From Flavobacterium sp. (GTDB taxonomy: Bacteria > Bacteroidota > Bacteroidia > Flavobacteriales > Flavobacteriaceae): a stretch of DNA of 64,000 nt. This document shows, piece by piece, positions 47,131 through 57,624 of this stretch. The stretch is taken from positions 1 through 64,000 of the forward strand of contig NZ_JAMWYY010000007.1 in the NCBI RefSeq assembly GCF_024305175.1, read 5' to 3'. Made by a program: the position numbers and the translations under genes. The notes under the pieces are model-generated. The model saw nothing but the letters and a program-made list of their open reading frames with translations, was not told the origin of the DNA and did no database searches. The first letter of the stretch is position 1, and each line of letters begins with the position of its first letter.

Positions 47131-47664
47131 TTAAATTAAATAAACACTGTCTTCGCCATCATTTTCCTTCCACGAAACCTTTACTTTTTCATCATTTATG
47201 GCATCTACCTGCCTGCCCCTGTAATCGGGCTGAATGGGCAGGTGGCGGCTAAAGCGGCGGTCTATAAGCACAAGCAGTTCTATCTGGGATGGCCTCCCGA
47301 ACGACTGTATTGCGGTAAGGGCTGCCCTTATGCTGCGCCCTGTGTATAATACATCATCAATAAAGACTACTTTTTTGCCTTCTACCAAAAAATCGATTTG
47401 CGTTTTATTGGCTTCCAGCGGCTTTTCTGAACGGCGAAAATCGTCCCTGAAGAAGGTTATATCCAAAAAGCCAAGCTTTATGTCCTGCACGCTGTAATGC
47501 TGTTCCAGTATCTCTTTTATCCTTTCGGCAAGAAATCGCCCACGCGGCTGAAGCCCAATAAGGATTGTATCTTTAAAGTCAAGGTGATTTTCTAGTAACT
47601 GGCAGGCCAAACGGTGTAGGATGATATTGACTTCGCGTGAAGTAAGCAATATTTTCTGGCTCAT
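47131..47664 (-). CDS. pyrR: PyrR-family bifunctional pyrimidine regulator / uracil phosphoribosyltransferase
   Basis: 177 aa; IGLQPRGRFLAERI, VVFIDDVLYTGRSIRAALTAI, RPSQIELLVLIDRRFSRHLPIQPDYRGRQV. Confidence 0.94.
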   Translation of the reverse strand: MSQKILLTSREVNIILHRLACQLLENHLDFKDTILIGLQPRGRFLAERIKEILEQHYSVQDIKLGFLDITFFRDDFRRSEKPLEANKTQIDFLVEGKKVVFIDDVLYTGRSIRAALTAIQSFGRPSQIELLVLIDRRFSRHLPIQPDYRGRQVDAINDEKVKVSWKENDGEDSVYLI

Positions 47665-47845
47665 AATACTAAATTGTGTTTGGTTTGTAAAAGTAAAGAA
47701 AAATACATTCTCTTAAAAATTACCACACGCCAATTACTTTACACATTGCCAACATTACTTCTTAAAGAAGATATAATTAATTTATTTTTAACTAAATAAG
47801 GTTTTACAACCGCTACCTTTATTGTATAACCTAAAACAAAAGTTT

Positions 47846-48013
47846 ATGCAAAACAGGATAATAAAACTCGGTATGTTCGCTATACTGCTATCATTACTAA
47901 CAGGCTGCGAACTGGCAGGTGATATTTTTGAAGCGGGTATGACTGTTGGTATAATTATAGTTATAGCCGTTATAGTACTTATAATATGGCTTATAAGCAA
48001 ATTCAGGAGATAA
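47846..48013 (+). CDS. Small single-TM lipoprotein
   Basis: Start likely Met at 47846 (MQNRIIKLGMFAILLSLLTGCELAGDIFEAGMTVGIIIVIAVIVLIIWLISKFRR); lipobox LLTGC. Confidence 0.7.
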   Translation: MQNRIIKLGMFAILLSLLTGCELAGDIFEAGMTVGIIIVIAVIVLIIWLISKFRR

Positions 48014-48038
48014 AGCTTACTGAACCTTATAAAAAAAC

Positions 48039-48069
48039 AAATGCCCGCTGTTCTCACAACGGGCATTTT
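48039..48069. terminator. Bidirectional terminator
   Basis: AAATGCCCG...CGGGCATTT hairpin flanked by A and T tracts. Confidence 0.8.
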
Positions 48070-48085
48070 ATTTACCTTATAATAA

Positions 48086-48294
48086 TTATTTTACTTCTTC
48101 AAAGTCAACGTCCTGAACTTCATCATCGCCGCCGCCTTCTTGCTGTCCGCCTTGTGGCTCTCCCTGCTGGGCACCACCCTGGGCTCCTTCTGCCTGAGCT
48201 TTATAAATTTCTTCAGAAGCATTTTTCCACGCTTCGTTTATTTTATCAAGCGCCGGTTGTACAGTATCAATATCTTTTGTTTCATAAGCTTTTT
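48086..48294 (-). other. Out-of-frame DnaK C-terminal remnant ([35 protein letters not shown]...DDEVQDVDFEEVK*)
   Basis: Manual translation one frame over from the dnaK ORF gives a canonical DnaK C-terminus ending EEVK-stop; junction at the 5-T run 48290-48294. Confidence 0.9.
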
Positions 48295-49992
48295 AAGCTC
48301 TTCTAATGCCGATTCTAAAGATTGCTTGTTACCTGCCGAAAGTTTATCGCCATAGTCTTTAAGCTGCTTCTCGGTCTGGAAAATCATACCGTCAGCTTCG
48401 TTTAGCTTATCCACTTTTTCTTTTGCTTTTTTATCAGCTTCGGCATTTGCCTCGGCTTCACGGCGCATCCTGTCTATTTCTTCCTGGGTTAACCCTGAAG
48501 AAGCCTCTATACGGATATCGTGTGATTTACCTGTACCTTTATCTGTAGCAGATACCTTAATGATACCGTTGGCATCTATATCAAAAGTTACTTCGATTTG
48601 AGGTACTCCTCTTTGTGCAGGCGGAATACCGTCAAGGTGAAAACGCCCGATAGTCTTGTTATCGGTTGCCATTGGCCTTTCACCCTGTAACACATGTATT
48701 TCTACACTTGGCTGGTTATCTGCCGCTGTAGAGAACACCTGAGATTTTTTTGTTGGTATTGTAGTATTGGCTTCTATAAGCTTTGTCATTACACCGCCCA
48801 TAGTTTCTATACCTAATGATAGTGGAGTAACATCCAGCAAAAGTACATCTTTAACATCTCCTGTAAGTACACCACCCTGTATAGCTGCGCCAATAGCAAC
48901 AACCTCGTCAGGGTTTACGCCTTTAGACGGTTTTTTACCAAAGAACTTTTCAACTTCTTCCTGTATTTTAGGGATACGTGTAGAACCACCCACAAGTATT
49001 ACCTCATCAATATCTGATGTTTTTAAACCTGCATCTTTAAGCGCTTTTTCGCATGGCAGCATAGAACGCCTTACAAGGTCATCTGACAGTTGCTCGAACT
49101 TAGCCCTTGAAAGCGACTTAACAAGGTGCTTAGGCCCCGAAGCGGTAGCTGTAATATATGGCAGGTTAATTTCTGTTTGTGTAGAAGATGAAAGCTCTAT
49201 CTTAGCTTTTTCGGCAGCTTCTTTTAAACGTTGCAATGCCATGGCATCTTTACGAAGGTCTACACCCTCTTCAGAGTTGAACTCGTTTGCAAGCCAGTCT
49301 ATAATTACCTGGTCAAAGTCATCGCCCCCAAGGTGGGTATCACCGTTTGTAGATAATACTTCAAAAACGCCGTCGCCAAGTTCCAGTATAGAGATATCAA
49401 AAGTACCACCACCAAGGTCATACACGGCTATCTTCTGGTCTTTACCTGCTTTGTCAAGGCCATAAGCCAGTGCCGCAGCAGTAGGCTCGTTTATAATCCT
49501 CCTTACTTTAAGCCCTGCAATTTCTCCTGCCTCTTTGGTAGCCTGGCGCTGTGCATCGTTAAAGTAAGCCGGTACAGTAATAACAGCCTCTGTAACGGTT
49601 TGCCCAAGGTAATCTTCAGCGGTTTTCTTCATTTTCTGAAGTGTCATTGCTGAAAGTTCCTGTGGCGTATATAAACGCCCGTCTATATCTACACGTGGCG
49701 TGTCATTATCTCCTTTTACTACCTTATAAGGTACATTTTGTGCTTCTTTTGTGCTCTCTGAGTATTTGTTACCCATAAAGCGTTTTACAGAAGATATGGT
49801 TTTAGTTGGGTTGGTTACCGCCTGTCGCTTTGCAGGGTCACCTACTTTAATTTCGCCGCCTTCTACAAAAGCAATTACCGATGGTGTCGTTCTTTTCCCT
49901 TCAGCATTAGCAATAACCACCGGCTCACCACCTTCCATTACGGCTACGCACGAATTGGTTGTTCCTAAGTCAATTCCGATTATTTTACTCAT
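48238..49992 (-). CDS. dnaK: Molecular chaperone DnaK (ORF truncated/frameshifted near the C-terminus)
   Basis: 584-aa ORF with [51 protein letters not shown]; reading frame changes after LEELKK so the canonical tail is out of frame. Confidence 0.95.
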   Translation of the reverse strand: MSKIIGIDLGTTNSCVAVMEGGEPVVIANAEGKRTTPSVIAFVEGGEIKVGDPAKRQAVTNPTKTISSVKRFMGNKYSESTKEAQNVPYKVVKGDNDTPRVDIDGRLYTPQELSAMTLQKMKKTAEDYLGQTVTEAVITVPAYFNDAQRQATKEAGEIAGLKVRRIINEPTAAALAYGLDKAGKDQKIAVYDLGGGTFDISILELGDGVFEVLSTNGDTHLGGDDFDQVIIDWLANEFNSEEGVDLRKDAMALQRLKEAAEKAKIELSSSTQTEINLPYITATASGPKHLVKSLSRAKFEQLSDDLVRRSMLPCEKALKDAGLKTSDIDEVILVGGSTRIPKIQEEVEKFFGKKPSKGVNPDEVVAIGAAIQGGVLTGDVKDVLLLDVTPLSLGIETMGGVMTKLIEANTTIPTKKSQVFSTAADNQPSVEIHVLQGERPMATDNKTIGRFHLDGIPPAQRGVPQIEVTFDIDANGIIKVSATDKGTGKSHDIRIEASSGLTQEEIDRMRREAEANAEADKKAKEKVDKLNEADGMIFQTEKQLKDYGDKLSAGNKQSLESALEELKKLMKQKILILYNRRLIK

Positions 49993-50194
49993 TTCGCTTA
50001 TTAATTTTATTTTCTGAATTTGTTTTTCTAAAATCTCGCTTTAAGATTGTCAATCATTGTGCCAATGGGAAAAACACCCTTTAATTGTGACAGTAATATG
50101 ACAACATGACACATCTCAACAACTGTTAAAAAAATTTCGCTATATAGTTAAAAAACACTATTTTTATAAACACCACATATTAAAAAATTATTAA

Positions 50195-52108
50195 GTGAAT
50201 AACACCCAAGAAACTTATTGCAAACTGGCGCGATTATCAGCAGTGATGGTAATATTGTTGGGTATATATGTACTTTTTTTTAAAACAATCAGCCGCTTAC
50301 CTGTTAATTTAGGCGACCTGCCGATGGCGCTTGATTCCGGTTTTTGCTTTTTATTGCTGGGTATTTCATTATTATTACAATTAACTGCAAAAAAAGAATT
50401 TAAATTATTATCATTTATATTCTCAGCAGTAGTTGGTATTCATGCTTTAGTATTGCCTCCGGGTATATTGTCAGGTCATCCTGCTGTTGAAAGATTAAAT
50501 TTTGGTATGGCACCGCAAACAGCATTATGTTTTTGCCTGTGTTCAGTTGCCGTAATTTTAAGGCAGGCACGCCTTACAATATTAAGAAAGGCATCTGCTT
50601 ATGCTTTTAATACGGTTACCCTTATTGCTCTTGTGGTAACTATAGGTTATTTAATCAGCGTTCCTGAGTTATATTCTTTTTCTTTTGTGCCTATGTCTAT
50701 ATATGCGGCAGTGGGCTTTATAATCTTTTCGGCTTCTGCCTCCCTGTTAAATCCTAATATGGGTTTAACATCTGTATTTACAGGCAAAAAAATAGGCAAC
50801 ATCATGGCACGCCGAATTTTTGCCGAACTTATCATATCTATAATACTGCTTGGCTATTTGCATGTTTTAGATCATAGGTATCATTGGTTTAGTCATGAAT
50901 TTAGTGCAGCTTTACAAACTGTTATACTTATTTTTATAGGATTATTTATAATATGGGAAACTTCTGAAAAGCTGAACAATGCCCAGGCCGAAAAAGACAT
51001 GGCCCAGGAAAACTTTAAAATTGCTGTTGACTCTGCACCTTATGCCCTTGTTATTTCTAATGCCGATGGTAAGATTATACTTGCCAATCATCAAACTGAA
51101 CTTTTATATGGTTATAAAAAGAGGGAGTTAATAGGCCAGTCGGTAAAGCTGCTTCTGCCAAAAATAATGCACAACGATTATGAAGAAAGAAAAGCAAGTT
51201 TCTTCAGGAGGCAGGTTACTGTTCATTTTAAGGGCACAGAAGATGATGAAATGCTTATAACTGCTGATAAGTATGGCAATGAATTTCCTGTAGAAATGGT
51301 TTTTATACCTATAAAAACAGAAAGAGAGGTTTTGTGCCTTACCTCTGTAATTGATGTTACTGAAAGGAAAAAATATGAAGATATAATTAAACGGCAGGTT
51401 ACAGAGCTGCAGTTTAAAAACCAGGAACTGGAACAATTTAATTATATAGCCTCGCACGACTTGCAGGAACCGCTTCGCACTGTTGCTAATTACATTCAAC
51501 TGCTTGAAGAAGATTACCCTGAACAGATAAATGATGAAATAAAAGTACACCTTTCTGCTATGGATGCTGCCATTGTAAGAATGAGCACGCTGGTGAAATC
51601 ATTACTTATATTTGGTAAGCTTGGGCGTAATAAAAAGATGACACTGATTGATTGCTCTGTATTAGTAGAAAATGTACTCTCTGATCTTAGTAGTCTTATC
51701 TCCTCAAAAAATGCAGTAATAGAAGTTGAAGGAAAGTTGCCAATACTTAATGGTTACGAAACAGAATTGCGCCTGCTTTTCCAGAACCTTATAAACAACG
51801 CTATAAAATTTACTGCACCCGGCACAACACCTTTTGTAACAATATCATGTAGTGAAGAAAAAGGCTTTTACAGCTTCTATATAGCTGATAACGGGATTGG
51901 GATTGACCCTCAGTATAATGAAAAGATATTTCATATATTTCAGCGGCTTAATAAAGCCGAAGAGTTTGAAGGCCACGGCATAGGCCTTGCCCATTGCAAA
52001 AAAATTGCAGAAATGCATGGCGGCAAAATATGGGCCGAACCACGCGAAGGAGGAGGTACAGTTTTTACATTTACCATATTGAATTTAAAGGGTTATGAGA
52101 CAGCTTAA
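50195..52108 (+). CDS. Membrane PAS-domain sensor histidine kinase
   Basis: 637 aa (GTG start); multi-TM N-terminus, PAS region (YALVISNADGKIILANHQTELLYGYKKRELIGQSV), HisKA ASHDLQEPLRTVANYIQLL, HATPase NLINNAIKF...ADNGIGIDPQ...GHGIGLAHCKKI. Confidence 0.93.
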   Translation: MNNTQETYCKLARLSAVMVILLGIYVLFFKTISRLPVNLGDLPMALDSGFCFLLLGISLLLQLTAKKEFKLLSFIFSAVVGIHALVLPPGILSGHPAVERLNFGMAPQTALCFCLCSVAVILRQARLTILRKASAYAFNTVTLIALVVTIGYLISVPELYSFSFVPMSIYAAVGFIIFSASASLLNPNMGLTSVFTGKKIGNIMARRIFAELIISIILLGYLHVLDHRYHWFSHEFSAALQTVILIFIGLFIIWETSEKLNNAQAEKDMAQENFKIAVDSAPYALVISNADGKIILANHQTELLYGYKKRELIGQSVKLLLPKIMHNDYEERKASFFRRQVTVHFKGTEDDEMLITADKYGNEFPVEMVFIPIKTEREVLCLTSVIDVTERKKYEDIIKRQVTELQFKNQELEQFNYIASHDLQEPLRTVANYIQLLEEDYPEQINDEIKVHLSAMDAAIVRMSTLVKSLLIFGKLGRNKKMTLIDCSVLVENVLSDLSSLISSKNAVIEVEGKLPILNGYETELRLLFQNLINNAIKFTAPGTTPFVTISCSEEKGFYSFYIADNGIGIDPQYNEKIFHIFQRLNKAEEFEGHGIGLAHCKKIAEMHGGKIWAEPREGGGTVFTFTILNLKGYETA

Positions 52109-52493
52109 TTGCATAATGCTTATTGATGACAATAAGATTGACAATTTCTTTCACGAAAGGGTAATCCGCAAAAATAATGCGGCACATAACATTATAATCA
52201 GGGAGTCCGGGCGTGAAGCTCTTGACTACCTTACTGATACTAACTCGTTACTGCCCGATCTTATTTTTCTGGACATTAATATGCCCGGAATGAACGGGTG
52301 GGAATTTATAGAGCATTATAAGCTACTTAATCCGCAATTGCAAAACAGCATGATTGTGGTTATGCTTAGTACATCTGACAATCCGGACGACAGGGCAATG
52401 GCACTGACACAAGGAATTCTTGCCGATTTTAAATCGAAGCCCTTAACCAAAGAAATGCTTGATGAGGTATTTAACAGGCTTTATTCCGAATAA
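52095..52493 (+). CDS. Single-domain response regulator
   Basis: 132 aa; MLIDDNKIDNFFHERVI, PDLIFLDINMPGMNGWEFI, VVMLSTSDNPDD, KPL; overlaps the kinase gene by 14 bp. Confidence 0.93.
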   Translation: MRQLNCIMLIDDNKIDNFFHERVIRKNNAAHNIIIRESGREALDYLTDTNSLLPDLIFLDINMPGMNGWEFIEHYKLLNPQLQNSMIVVMLSTSDNPDDRAMALTQGILADFKSKPLTKEMLDEVFNRLYSE

Positions 52494-52495
52494 AT

Positions 52496-54988
52496 TTAGT
52501 TTACCAAAAAAAGTGCGTTACTGAAAAGTAAATTTCCGTTTTCCCAAAATCCCCTGAATAAAGGGTTATCTACCATATATATTACTTTACCCTTCCCTTT
52601 CTGCTCTACGGCAAAGGTTACGGTATTTTGCAGTTCTTTTTTGAGGTTGCTGCCAATAAAGCCAAAACTTTTATAGCCTTGCGGCACATAGATAACATTT
52701 TGCGCACCGGCAAGCAATTGGTAATACTGCCCTGATGTTTTAAGGCTGAAATATTTAGTGCCAAGCCCATATGCAAGCGGGTGGCTTACATCTGCTATAT
52801 TCTCTACAATAGCTCCGGGTACAGAATTTGATATTGAACGCCTTTCTGAACCTTCATAGTCAGAGAAGCGTTCCGATAAATAAGTTTCCTCCCCTGTAAC
52901 TTTATCAGCGTCTTCAGCAAATTTTGTAAGGCTGTATCCGGGCGCGTCTTCAAAAATATTTAGTGCACCGCCAACAGCTATAACCTTACCGCCATTGGTA
53001 ATAAAGCTGCCAATCTTTTCTTTTTGGGCATCTGTAAAATCATACCGTCCGTCTGCCAGTACGAGCGTATTAAACTCCGAAAAATCAATTCGGCTAAAGT
53101 GCTGTATATCTATTATACTAACCGGGTAATTGATAACATTGTCCATATAATGCCAAACCTGTCCAAAATCGGTAGCGCTTATACCCTCACCAGCAAGCAA
53201 TACTACTTTAGGCGCTTCGAGAAGCGGGTAAAACTCACCGCCCAAGTCAGCACCGCTCACAGAAAAGCCGCTGTCTATTACTTCATAATCGGGCTTGTCT
53301 GCTACTAAAATACTTATAGTTTGTTCAAAATCAGCTATATGCCTGTTGTCGCTTTTAAGCACAATAAGGTCGCCCCTGTTTATCTTTATGCCCCTTAATG
53401 CCGATTCTTTGGCAGCATGGCGCACCTGCACTCCATTTTTATGAAGCAGTGCAAGTAGTTTTACCGACTCCCTGCCATTCCAGGGTACATAATAAGCATA
53501 TACATTGTCATACTCCAGTTTGCCTTTATAGGATATGGTCCTTTTAGTTTTTACACCGGGTATGGTTTTAAGCGCATAGCTTTCTACACCATAAGCATGG
53601 GGCAGCGCCCATGCAGTAATATCATAAGACAGGCTGTCAGAAAGGCGCTGCTGCGGTTCAAACAATACCTGCGTGAGTAAAGCCTTTGGCTGGTTTGTGG
53701 TTACAATAAGATCATTAGGCTCTAATGTAAATTCTTTTTCACTGTCAGACTGGTAATGATAACCCGTCAGCTTGCGGGTTTCGTCAGCATAGGCATAAGC
53801 AATGTTGTTACGCTTTAGCAATTCTGAAAGCTGTATATTCTTACCGTTATTTTTTACTATATAAGCCCTGTATTTTCCTTTTGGGTTTTCCCGGCTGTCC
53901 TTAAAATAGCTCCTGAAGTTTTTAATGAGCTTTTCTTTTTGAAGGAAGGCTGTTTCAACAGCAGTAAGTACTGCGGCTGTGTGGTGGTTTATCCTGTCCT
54001 GAAGCGTTAAAACAGCTCCGTTGCGCATTTTTACGGCACGCCCGGCATTAATGCCGCCCTGCTCATATGTCATGCCTATGGCGCCGTTAAAGCACGGATA
54101 GGTATCGCCATAACTCGGGTAAAAAAGGTCGAACCGCTCGCGGGTATAGTAGCTCCACCCCTCTTTATCAAATTTTTTAGACGTATTCTGTCCTATCGAT
54201 TCATGGAAATCTTTCTGGTACTGCGTTATAAAATCATGTATTGGTTCGGCAGCAGGCGGAAAGAAATACGGTTCATTATACCCCATTTCATGTACATCTA
54301 CATGAACCATCGGCATCCATTCATTATATAAAGCCATGCGCTGGCGGGTTTCGGGCTGTGTTTGCCAGGCCCAGTCACGGTTAAGGTCATAAACATAATG
54401 GTTTTGCCTGCCCCCGGGCCATGGTTCCATGTGTTCCCTGTCCTGTGTGCCCGGGTGGGTGTTGAAGCCTGTAACTGAGCGCAGCCAGTTGCCATAATGC
54501 GCATAACCGTCCGGGTTAAGGCACGGGTCAAGTATTACAATTGTATTTTTAAGCCATTCCTGCACATTGGTGTTTTGTGAGTTTACAAGCTCATAGGCTA
54601 CCTGCATGGCGCTTTCGGCAGCGGCAGGCTCATTACCGTGTACATTAAAGCTTAACCATATAATGACTTTATCTGCAATAACAGTTGTTTTAGCCGTCGC
54701 CATTCCTATTGCATTCAGGTGGCTTTGCCTTATGTCCTGCAATGCCTTAAGGTTTTCGGGCGCAGAAATAAAATAAACGTTCAACTCCCTTTCTTCAGGG
54801 GTTTCACCATAAGGCTGCTGCATAATGCGGTCTGACTGCTGTACAAGCTGTGCAAAATAACTTTCAAGCTGGTGATAATAGGTAACGTGTTCTCCGTAAT
54901 TAGGTAAAAACTGCTCAGGGCTTTTAACCTGTGCCTGTACCGCAAAGGTTACTGCAACAAACAGCAGGGTTATATATATTTTTTTCAT
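52496..54988 (-). CDS. M14 family metallocarboxypeptidase, secreted
   Basis: 830 aa; signal peptide; NVHGNEPAAAESAMQVAYEL (HxxE), LDPCLNPDGYAHYGNW, VDVHEMGYNEPYFFPP. Confidence 0.92.
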   Translation of the reverse strand: MKKIYITLLFVAVTFAVQAQVKSPEQFLPNYGEHVTYYHQLESYFAQLVQQSDRIMQQPYGETPEERELNVYFISAPENLKALQDIRQSHLNAIGMATAKTTVIADKVIIWLSFNVHGNEPAAAESAMQVAYELVNSQNTNVQEWLKNTIVILDPCLNPDGYAHYGNWLRSVTGFNTHPGTQDREHMEPWPGGRQNHYVYDLNRDWAWQTQPETRQRMALYNEWMPMVHVDVHEMGYNEPYFFPPAAEPIHDFITQYQKDFHESIGQNTSKKFDKEGWSYYTRERFDLFYPSYGDTYPCFNGAIGMTYEQGGINAGRAVKMRNGAVLTLQDRINHHTAAVLTAVETAFLQKEKLIKNFRSYFKDSRENPKGKYRAYIVKNNGKNIQLSELLKRNNIAYAYADETRKLTGYHYQSDSEKEFTLEPNDLIVTTNQPKALLTQVLFEPQQRLSDSLSYDITAWALPHAYGVESYALKTIPGVKTKRTISYKGKLEYDNVYAYYVPWNGRESVKLLALLHKNGVQVRHAAKESALRGIKINRGDLIVLKSDNRHIADFEQTISILVADKPDYEVIDSGFSVSGADLGGEFYPLLEAPKVVLLAGEGISATDFGQVWHYMDNVINYPVSIIDIQHFSRIDFSEFNTLVLADGRYDFTDAQKEKIGSFITNGGKVIAVGGALNIFEDAPGYSLTKFAEDADKVTGEETYLSERFSDYEGSERRSISNSVPGAIVENIADVSHPLAYGLGTKYFSLKTSGQYYQLLAGAQNVIYVPQGYKSFGFIGSNLKKELQNTVTFAVEQKGKGKVIYMVDNPLFRGFWENGNLLFSNALFLVN

Positions 54989-55139
54989 GTACCGTTTTTA
55001 GAAATCCAAATGTAAGGATTTTACAACATACCTTTTAAAACAACGCGGAACAGCATATATAATTTCTCTAAATAACAATAAGGGCAAAGCTATTTAAGGG
55101 GTAATTATTATCTTTGCTTGCTTTAAAAAGAATCACCAA

Positions 55140-57608
55140 ATGCGTATATCCTATAACTGGTTAAAACAATTCATTAAATTAGACTGGACTTCTGAAGAAA
55201 CTGCAGCATTACTCACTGATCTTGGACTTGAGGTTGAGGGTGTTGATAAATATGAATCGGTAAAAGGCGGTTTACAGGGCGTTGTTGTGGGCCATGTGCT
55301 TACCTGCGTACCCCACCCGAATGCGGACAGGCTCCGCATAACAACAGTTGACCTGGGTGACGGTACACCCGTTCAGATTGTTTGCGGTGCGCCAAACGTT
55401 GCGGCAGGGCAAAAAGTGCCTGTAGCCACAGTTGGCACAGATTTATATGATAAGGAAGGTAACCATATACACATTAAGAAAGGAAAAATCCGCGGGGAAG
55501 ACAGCTTCGGGATGATATGTGCCGAGGATGAACTTGGCCTTGGCGAAAGCCACGATGGTATTATGTTGCTTGCAGAAGACCTTAAGCCAGGAACACCTGC
55601 TTCTAAGCTGTTTAATATTGAGAACGATGAAGTATTTGAAATAGGGCTTACACCCAACCGCGCCGATGCCATGAGCCACTGGGGCGTGGCACGCGACCTG
55701 CGTGCAGGGCTTACCCAGAAAAATGTGCATACAGAACTTATTACACCTTCTGTAAGTAACTTCAGGGTAGATAAGCGCACGCTTAAGATGGATGTTAAGG
55801 TTGATGACAATAAACTGATACCAAGATACTGCGGGGTAACTATTTCCGGGATAACGGTTAAACCGTCTCCTGCATGGCTGCAAAACAGGCTGAAAGCTAT
55901 AGGCATCACTCCGAAAAATAATATTGTGGATGTAACCAATTATGTGCTGCACGAACTTGGGCAGCCGCTTCATGCTTTTGATGCCGCAAAAATAAGAGGC
56001 AATAAAGTTATTGTTAAAACAGCTGAAGCAGGCACAAAATTCGTTACGCTTGACGATGTTGAAAGGACATTGCACGAAGAAGATATTGTTATTTGCGACG
56101 AAAACGGGCCAATGTGCATTGCGGGTGTTCTGGGCGGAAAAAATTCGGGGGTTACAGAGAACACTTCTTCTGTTTTTCTTGAGAGTGCTTACTTTAATCC
56201 GGTATCCATACGCAAAACAGCAAAAAGGCACAGCATAAGCTCTGACTCATCTTTCCGTTTTGAACGGGGCATAGACCCAACCATAACGCAATATGCACTT
56301 AAAAGGGCTGCATTGCTTATACAGGAAACAGCAGGTGGCGAAATAACATCAGACATTATAGACATACACCCAAAAAAGATAGAAGACCATGCTGTTTTCC
56401 TTAACTTTAATAATGTAAAACGTATTATTGGCCAGGAAATTCCGGTAGAGACTATAAAAAAGATTTTAGTATCGCTTGATATAAAAATAACTACAATGTC
56501 CGAAATCGGGCTTGGGCTTACCATACCTTCTTACAGGGTTGATGTAGAAAGAGAAATAGACGTTATTGAAGAAGTGCTTAGGGTTTACGGATATAATAAT
56601 ATTAACTTTACCCAAAAGCTTAATGCCTCTATATCCAACTCTTCGAGAACAGAAGATTATAAACTGCAAAATATTGTTGCAAACCAGCTTACAGCGCTTG
56701 GTTTTAACGAAATGATGGCTAATTCACTTACAAGGCCGGAATATGCAAAACTAAGTGACAGCCTTAAAGAGGAATTTAATGTTTTAATGCTTAACCCTTT
56801 AAGCAGCGATCTTTCTGCCATGAGGCAGTCATTACTCTTTAGCGCACTTGAGGCGGTATCATTCAACATTAACAGGAGGCGTGCCGACCTTAAGCTGTTT
56901 GAGTTCGGCAAAACATACCACAAGCTGCCGTCGGGCTATGATGAGAACAAGCACTTATCATTAACTGTTACGGGTAATCGTCAGACAGAAAGTTGGACAA
57001 AACTTAAAAATGAAAAAACGGTAAGTGATTTCTGGATGTTCAAGGGAATAATAACAATAGTACTGGAAAGACTTGGCATATCAAAGTATAAAACAGAACT
57101 TATAAATAATGATGTTTTTGCAGAAGGTCTTGCTTTTACAGTAGGATCTGATATTATCGTGGAAATGGGTACTGTTAAAAAAAGTATTTTGAAGGAATTC
57201 GGAATTTATAGCCAACCTGTTGCAAAAATGTTTGACGAGTTTGAACAAAATGTTTTCTACGCTGACTTTAACTGGGGCGCTATTATTAAACTGGTATCGG
57301 TTAAAATGAAGTTTACCGAAATATCAAAATTCCCTGCAGTCCGCCGCGACCTTTCCCTGCTTGTTGACTCTGCCACTTCTTTTGAGGAATTGTATAACAT
57401 AGCAAGACAAACGGAAAAATCGCTCCTTAAAGAGATTAGTCTGTTTGATGTTTATGAAGGCAAGAACCTGCCGGAAGGTAAAAAATCATATGCAGTAAGC
57501 TTTACATTACAGGACAGCAACAAAACGCTTACAGATGAGCAGATCGATAAGATTATGAACAAAATTAGGCAGAACCTTGAAACACAGGCTGGAGCCCAGT
57601 TAAGATAA
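55140..57608 (+). CDS. pheT: Phenylalanine--tRNA ligase beta subunit
   Basis: 822 aa; MRISYNWLKQFIKLDWTSEETAALLTDLGLEVEG, tRNA-binding domain, B5, and C-terminal FDX-ACB domain (FPAVRRDLSLLVD). Confidence 0.96.
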   Translation: MRISYNWLKQFIKLDWTSEETAALLTDLGLEVEGVDKYESVKGGLQGVVVGHVLTCVPHPNADRLRITTVDLGDGTPVQIVCGAPNVAAGQKVPVATVGTDLYDKEGNHIHIKKGKIRGEDSFGMICAEDELGLGESHDGIMLLAEDLKPGTPASKLFNIENDEVFEIGLTPNRADAMSHWGVARDLRAGLTQKNVHTELITPSVSNFRVDKRTLKMDVKVDDNKLIPRYCGVTISGITVKPSPAWLQNRLKAIGITPKNNIVDVTNYVLHELGQPLHAFDAAKIRGNKVIVKTAEAGTKFVTLDDVERTLHEEDIVICDENGPMCIAGVLGGKNSGVTENTSSVFLESAYFNPVSIRKTAKRHSISSDSSFRFERGIDPTITQYALKRAALLIQETAGGEITSDIIDIHPKKIEDHAVFLNFNNVKRIIGQEIPVETIKKILVSLDIKITTMSEIGLGLTIPSYRVDVEREIDVIEEVLRVYGYNNINFTQKLNASISNSSRTEDYKLQNIVANQLTALGFNEMMANSLTRPEYAKLSDSLKEEFNVLMLNPLSSDLSAMRQSLLFSALEAVSFNINRRRADLKLFEFGKTYHKLPSGYDENKHLSLTVTGNRQTESWTKLKNEKTVSDFWMFKGIITIVLERLGISKYKTELINNDVFAEGLAFTVGSDIIVEMGTVKKSILKEFGIYSQPVAKMFDEFEQNVFYADFNWGAIIKLVSVKMKFTEISKFPAVRRDLSLLVDSATSFEELYNIARQTEKSLLKEISLFDVYEGKNLPEGKKSYAVSFTLQDSNKTLTDEQIDKIMNKIRQNLETQAGAQLR

Positions 57609-57624
57609 TTCATGTACAGATATA

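Noticed and set aside
48286-48296. dnaX-style programmed -1 frameshift in dnaK
   Set aside because: The site is T-AAA-AAG rather than canonical A-AAA-AAG and no downstream stem-loop was identified; sequencing error or mutation is more likely, so recoding is kept only as an option to test.
48767-49465. 232-aa plus-strand ORF antisense to dnaK
   Set aside because: Entirely inside the well-supported dnaK CDS; Ser/Pro-rich translation typical of antisense frames; no recognisable domain.
55443-56231. 262-aa minus-strand ORF antisense to pheT (also 55373..55939)
   Set aside because: Shadow ORFs of pheT; low-complexity composition and no domain similarity.
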